This document shows positions 33,331-36,206 of a DNA stretch of 36,206 bases, piece by piece. The translations under genes were made by a program, and so were the position numbers. The stretch spans positions 1 through 36,206 of the forward strand of contig MEPP01000005.1 of the NCBI GenBank assembly GCA_001769855.1, given 5' to 3'. The first letter of the stretch is position 1, and each line of letters starts with the position of its first letter. The notes beneath the pieces are model-generated. The model worked only from the letters and a program-made list of their open reading frames with translations, did no database searches and was not told the origin of the DNA. This DNA is from Bdellovibrionales bacterium GWA2_49_15 (GTDB taxonomy: Bacteria; Bdellovibrionota; Bacteriovoracia; Bacteriovoracales; Bacteriovoracaceae).

Positions 33331-33894
33331 TTACAGGTCGGTCGTGCTTGAATGATTTAAGGGGGATAGATGCGATGGAGGATGCGGGCCCTCGCAAAAT
33401 TCCTTAAAACCATTTCTACACGCGTACCCCGAGAGCTCTTTTGCCTTTTCAGGCTCAGTCTTTTTTATAAAGTCTGAGTAAAGGCCGCACGCTCTCATAT
33501 TGCCGCCCAAACCATCTCGGCAGGATTTTTCAAAAAGTTTTGAAGCACGCTCAGATCCATTATCCTTCAAGCTGAGCCCCAGCTCCAGACAAGCAGAGGT
33601 GTCGTCTGCACGACACAAGATCTCTTGGATTTCCGCAACTCTCGCGCCATCATGTTTTTCTTTGGCGTCTTTTAATAAGACCGCGCATTCGCTTCTCAAG
33701 GCCCTTGCATCCAGGTGGGCTTCGTTGCAGAGACTTGCGGCCATGCTTAATCGATTGGCCTGATTCAGTCTTTTATCCCGTTCCTGCCACCATTCTCGAA
33801 ACGCGTCAGCGTTGTAGCTCACTAAAGCGGCGACGACCAAGATGATAAAACTAATCATCACTGGTCCATGAATAGAAGACGAAATTTGCTTCAT
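33331..33894 (-). CDS. Membrane-anchored protein with Sel1-like helical repeats
   Basis: The 187-residue protein has one N-terminal membrane helix (VMISFIILVVAALVSY). A Cys- and Ala-rich helical region follows with Sel1-type phrases (DDTSACLELGLSLKDNGSERASKLFEKSC, GGNMRACGLYSDFI, AKELSGYACRNG, split by turns). Such repeats bind other proteins. It is the first gene on the strand before the DUF333-like/protease pair (57 nt gap), so it may belong to that run. Start less certain, because only AGG directly precedes the ATG. Confidence 0.65.
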   Translation of the reverse strand: MKQISSSIHGPVMISFIILVVAALVSYNADAFREWWQERDKRLNQANRLSMAASLCNEAHLDARALRSECAVLLKDAKEKHDGARVAEIQEILCRADDTSACLELGLSLKDNGSERASKLFEKSCRDGLGGNMRACGLYSDFIKKTEPEKAKELSGYACRNGFKEFCEGPHPPSHLSPLNHSSTTDL

Positions 33895-33951
33895 CCTGTG
33901 CAGATTACCTCAATTTTTCTCGTTTGAATAATCGAAGCATACTTCCGATGG

Positions 33952-33968
33952 GGAAGTGCGATGTGTCT
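33952..33968 (+). repeat. 17-bp direct repeat, copy 1
   Basis: GGAAGTGCGATGTGTCT occurs here, abutting the stop codon of the antitoxin-like gene, and again at 35076-35092. The two copies bracket the toxin-antitoxin pair and the IS66 terminus. Confidence 0.7.
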
Positions 33969-34406
33969 TTAGTAAAGGCCGGACTCATCCAGAAGAACTC
34001 TATTTGAGAGTGCAGAGATCGGAAAGATTTCCTCAATCTTAGACTGCACTCTTATGATGTCATACTCAAAGGCCAAGCTTGGAATAAGCTGCTTTCTGGC
34101 AATGTCCATTTCTCTCAATTTGATAAATCCAAGAGTCTCAAGCGTCTTACAATCTTTGTAGACGTGAGGGTATTCGCGATTTAAAAGTTTTGCCAATTGA
34201 TTCATCGACTCGGGATGAAATCTGGCAATCGCCATCAATATTTCCAACTTGTTTGATGACATGGCCCTTTTAAATGTTTCAATTGAATCGAACGAGATGG
34301 TGTCGCTGGAATGATCTAGCTTCTTTTCATCAAACAATGAGCTTTTAACATCTTTCATAAAATCCTCCTGAGAGGAAAAGACGATATTAAGTATTTTAAG
34401 TCCCAT
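33969..34406 (-). CDS. HTH DNA-binding antitoxin, TumA / HVO_A0114-like
   Basis: The 145-residue protein contains a MarR-like winged helix at about 50-110 (KLEILMAIARFHPESMNQLAKLLNRE, VYKDCKTLETLGFIKL). This matches the HVO_A0114-type DNA-binding proteins that pair with TumE/DUF6516 toxins. It overlaps the toxin-like gene by 11 nt downstream of it, the usual order for this module. MKDVKSSLF (17th residue) is an alternative start. The perfect palindrome at 34748-34772 in front of the pair is a likely autorepression site. Confidence 0.75.
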   Translation of the reverse strand: MGLKILNIVFSSQEDFMKDVKSSLFDEKKLDHSSDTISFDSIETFKRAMSSNKLEILMAIARFHPESMNQLAKLLNREYPHVYKDCKTLETLGFIKLREMDIARKQLIPSLAFEYDIIRVQSKIEEIFPISALSNRVLLDESGLY

Positions 34407-34731
34407 TTAATAACTCCTTCAGCTTGCTATCAAAAGTATTCCAAGCTTCTTGCCAACTGGTCGTGTGTACCTGCACTCTCGAATCATGAACCTCTGGTAA
34501 TTTGTCGTGATCGTGAAAACCCAACGGTTCATGGTTATCGATCAGCACAACCAGTTCAAAATCCTCACTACCGCGAACTTTCTCCCTGAATACTCGAAAG
34601 ACACATTTTTTTCCGTCAGGAGGAAACTTCTTCATGTCCGAGGTCTGCTCAATACTGACATCTATTTTGCACATCCGGCCTTTGCTATCAGTGAGCACCC
34701 GCTGACTTTTAATTGGTAACTTTGGACTCAT
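34396..34731 (-). CDS. TumE-family (DUF6516-like) toxin
   Basis: The 111-residue protein has a beta-rich fold ending FELVVLIDNHEPLGFHDHDKL then VHTTSWQEAWNTFDSKLKELL. The D-N-H ... H-D-H-D cluster resembles the conserved (R)YDNxHH ... HxH core of TumE/DUF6516 toxins. Identification rests on that motif plus the overlapping HTH partner. ATG 34731 (MSPKLP) is chosen because GAGG lies 8 nt upstream; ATG 34737 is only 2 nt from it. The toxic mechanism is not visible in the sequence. Confidence 0.7.
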   Translation of the reverse strand: MSPKLPIKSQRVLTDSKGRMCKIDVSIEQTSDMKKFPPDGKKCVFRVFREKVRGSEDFELVVLIDNHEPLGFHDHDKLPEVHDSRVQVHTTSWQEAWNTFDSKLKELLNGT

Positions 34732-34747
34732 ACCCATATCCTCACTG

Positions 34748-34772
34748 GGTATATACTCTTATAGTATATACC
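34748..34772. promoter_or_regulatory. Perfect palindrome in the toxin-antitoxin promoter, likely operator
   Basis: GGTATATAC (34748-34756) and GTATATACC (34764-34772) are exact inverted repeats with a 7-bp spacer, 11 nt ahead of the toxin-like ORF. The arms contain TATA sequences that could serve as the -10, so bound repressor would block the promoter. Confidence 0.65.
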
Positions 34773-35058
34773 ATTTAAGTATAGATTGCCACAACCTATT
34801 TAACTACACGATTTTAAAAGCGGTAAGCGTCACCACCAACTCTCTGCAAAGTAAGCAAGTTCACACGGGCCCTTTTCACATCTACACCGGAAAGTCTGAG
34901 TAGCGATCTGAGCGTACGGAAGACAATTCACTTGTTAATCTCAATTGTCCCAATGAACAATCTTAAAACCTTCGCCCCATGGACATATTTCCATTCTGGA
35001 AAACGCTGATAATGCAATGGCCGCAATTGGAGTTGCCCCACAAAACCGGACCCTTTTG

Positions 35059-35277
35059 CTAAACCACGCCGCAGTGGAAGTGCGATGTGTCTAGTGACGG
35101 ATTTGGGGTTGAATTGGACTTCACGTCTGGGTCAGCAACCACCATATTCATCAAGGAAGTTTTACCGTCTTCAGGGTCCTGATCAATCACAACGCGACTA
35201 TTTTCAAGAATCTCCCGATACATTTTGGCAGGAACCTTTGGATATTTTTGTTCAATCAAACGAACCAGATTGTACAA
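35059..35277 (-). CDS. Small ORF of unknown function inside the IS66-type element
   Basis: A 72-codon frame with TTG start at 35277, immediately after an upstream stop, and possible internal ATG (MYREILENSR). It has helical LVRLIEQKYPKVPAKMYREI then a polar tail. The last codons contain the second copy of the 17-bp repeat, so its C-terminus may be a recombination product. No family recognised; it could be non-coding. Confidence 0.35.
   Translation of the reverse strand: MYNLVRLIEQKYPKVPAKMYREILENSRVVIDQDPEDGKTSLMNMVVADPDVKSNSTPNPSLDTSHFHCGVV
35076..35092 (+). repeat. 17-bp direct repeat, copy 2
   Basis: Identical to 33952-33968 in the same orientation, 1124 bp away, inside the 3' end of a small ORF within the IS66-type element. 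Confidence 0.7.
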
Positions 35278-35335
35278 AAGGGCGAGTCACCTAGCCTTTG
35301 GCGTTTATGACAGCAAAGCTGATAGGCCATCAATT

Positions 35336-35575
35336 TTATTCTTCAAATTCGGCCTGTTCCATGTTGGTTACAAATTTGTTAAATGCCCCCGATGCCGTCG
35401 GCATAATTGAATCAAGATTCACTCTCGTGACGTCTTGGTTAGTTGGAGCATCTGGAGGGAGATATGTGTACAAGATTACATACTGGCCAGTTCGAGTTGT
35501 ACCTTTCTTGGCCGGCCTCGGGAAATCAACTCTCGCGCTCAGTGGGCTGATCTTTAATTCTTCTCTGTAAATCAC
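35336..35575 (-). CDS. Small ORF of unknown function inside the IS66-type element
   Basis: A 79-codon frame starting GTG 35575 with AGGGAAGAG just upstream. The product (VDFPRPAKKGTTRTGQYVIL, TRVNLDSIMPTASGAFNKF) has ordinary composition but no recognised family. Its first 50 nt overlap the preceding small ORF in another phase, suggesting translational coupling or, alternatively, a frameshifted single gene. Confidence 0.45.
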   Translation of the reverse strand: MIYREELKISPLSARVDFPRPAKKGTTRTGQYVILYTYLPPDAPTNQDVTRVNLDSIMPTASGAFNKFVTNMEQAEFEE

Positions 35576-35708
35576 GCTCTTCCCTTCTAAAGAAACTCAA
35601 GATGGGAATCGCGCTCTCGTTGGTCTTGAGAGCATACTCAATAATGTCGTCCATAATCTTGGCCCTATCATTATTATAATTGGTTGAAGGAATAAGTTTT
35701 ACGGGCAT
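35526..35708 (-). CDS. Small ORF of unknown function inside the IS66-type element
   Basis: A 60-codon frame whose ATG (35708) directly follows the stop of the next upstream ORF, with AAAGGT about 8 nt before. Helical, charged product (NNDRAKIMDDIIEYALK, FFRREERDLQRRIKD). No family recognised. The tight packing with its neighbours argues for real coding. Confidence 0.45.
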   Translation of the reverse strand: MPVKLIPSTNYNNDRAKIMDDIIEYALKTNESAIPILSFFRREERDLQRRIKDQPTERES

Positions 35709-35906
35709 CTATCCGACCTTTGTTTTTTTGCCCTTTAATTTTTCATACTTGGCAATATATTCTTGAAGAAGCTGGTCGTGTTCTTCTTCCACATCAAGAT
35801 CAATCTCGGTCGCACTTTGTCCGTTCAGATGTTGCAAAGTCGAGATCAAGCTTTTTTGAAGATTCATGACTTCTTCCTTCATCTTCACAAATTCATTCTC
35901 ACTCAA
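35709..35906 (-). CDS. Small ORF of unknown function after the IS66 transposase
   Basis: A 65-codon frame with TTG start 35906 (AAAGG 9 nt upstream) or internal ATG. The product is an acidic helical protein, probably coiled coil (MKEEVMNLQKSLISTLQHL, EEEHDQLLQEYIAKYEKLK). It begins 54 nt after the transposase stop. No family recognised. Confidence 0.45.
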   Translation of the reverse strand: MSENEFVKMKEEVMNLQKSLISTLQHLNGQSATEIDLDVEEEHDQLLQEYIAKYEKLKGKKTKVG

Positions 35907-35960
35907 GAGAACAAACCTTTCGGCCCCGCGATTGATTGTATGCGATCCACGATCAGACGG

Positions 35961-36206
35961 TTAAACCGATTGCCGCTTGAATGGCAAAAGTTTTTCAAAA
36001 TCTTCAACGGTCTTTGCCTTGGGAATTTCGGCCACCAGCCGGGTCATGTACTCGTTGATCTCCAGGCCGTTGAGCCTGGCCGTTCTCACAATCGAATAAA
36101 TGTTGGCGCTAGCCTCCGCTCCGGCAACTGTGTCACTGAACATCCAGTTTTTTCGGCCTAAGGCGAAGTAGCGGATTTGTCCTTCAATTAAATTATTATC
36201 TAAATC
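35961..36206 (-). CDS. tnpC: IS66-family transposase, C-terminal fragment (5' part beyond window)
   Basis: The frame is open from the right edge (DLDNNLIEGQIRYFALGRKN) to the stop at 35961, 81 codons visible. It carries the end of the DDE core (the NxIE near the last catalytic Glu) and the IS66 C-terminal domain: WMFSDTVAGAEASANIYSI, ARLNGLEINEYMTRLVAEIP and KTVEDFEKLLPF. These match IS66 TnpC/Orf3 endings. Truncation is due to the window, not a visible mutation. Confidence 0.9.
   Translation of the reverse strand, partial: DLDNNLIEGQIRYFALGRKNWMFSDTVAGAEASANIYSIVRTARLNGLEINEYMTRLVAEIPKAKTVEDFEKLLPFKRQSV

Larger units (their letters stand above)
34823..36206 (-). mobile_element. IS66-family insertion sequence, end and 3' part (continues past window)
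   Basis: The element contains the C-terminus of an IS66 transposase running off the right edge. Its outer end is placed at 34823, where GTAAGCGTC begins; IS66 elements typically start GTAAGCG. A second GTAAGC at 34851 gives an internal repeat near the tip. About 1.1 kb lies between the transposase stop (35961) and this end and holds four small ORFs, more than usual for IS66. The far end and target duplication are outside the window, so the boundary is tentative. Confidence 0.6.

Overview
The window comes from a Gram-negative bacterium of moderate GC content. It has OmpA-type and other outer-membrane barrels, many signal peptides, a lipoprotein, LonA, a GroEL paralogue, a CRP/FNR regulator and Rnk. 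The mix of secreted papain-like protease, short secreted unknowns and PAS/GAF kinases would fit the Bdellovibrionota or a deltaproteobacterial-type lineage. That placement is inference; no rRNA or other taxonomic marker is present. No tRNA, rRNA or CRISPR array was seen.

Layout. 1-1235 (minus, cut by the left edge): secreted protein built of about 120-residue ASH-like repeats. 1929-2516: small secreted Cys-containing protein. 3276-7977 (plus): CRP/FNR regulator, periplasmic 5'-nucleotidase, a highly structured stretch that I read as an ORF-less group II intron (about 5723-6500), a CBS-pair protein and a PRC-barrel protein. 7971-12865 (minus): hsp20, lon, an OmpA-family protein and a MerR/B12-like regulator. 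13050-14206 (plus): a CbpA-type DnaJ overlapping a CbpM-like modulator. 14188-15612 (minus): a universal stress protein between two small exported proteins. 15761-18597: VOC protein, methyltransferase, DUF2892 protein and YheT-type hydrolase. 18740-22911: a GroEL paralogue without groES, an overlapping aspartase homologue that has lost its catalytic loop, an Rnk-type protein and an outer-membrane barrel. 22990-26184: old yellow enzyme and a PAS-GAF-PAS histidine kinase. 26296-29190 (minus): adenosine deaminase family protein, DUF2867 protein, TetR regulator and membrane protein. 29278-33894 (minus): five exported proteins including a papain-like protease. 33969-34731: TumE/TumA-like toxin-antitoxin pair with a perfect palindrome upstream. 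34823 to the right edge: end of an IS66-family element with four small ORFs beyond its transposase.

How it works together. About 3.1-22.9 kb looks like a low-oxygen/stress proteostasis island. It combines holdase (Hsp20), protease (Lon), J-protein with inhibitor (CbpA/CbpM), chaperonin (GroEL), Usp, Rnk and CBS/PRC proteins with a CRP/FNR regulator. FNR-type boxes (TTGAT-N4-ATCAA/GTCAA-like) lie before the regulator, before groEL and between rnk and the barrel gene. The most unusual items are the aspartase-like pseudoenzyme coupled to groEL, the ORF-less group II intron RNA, the papain-like protease with a roughly 490-residue spacing between catalytic Cys and His, and the IS66 element with extra genes.
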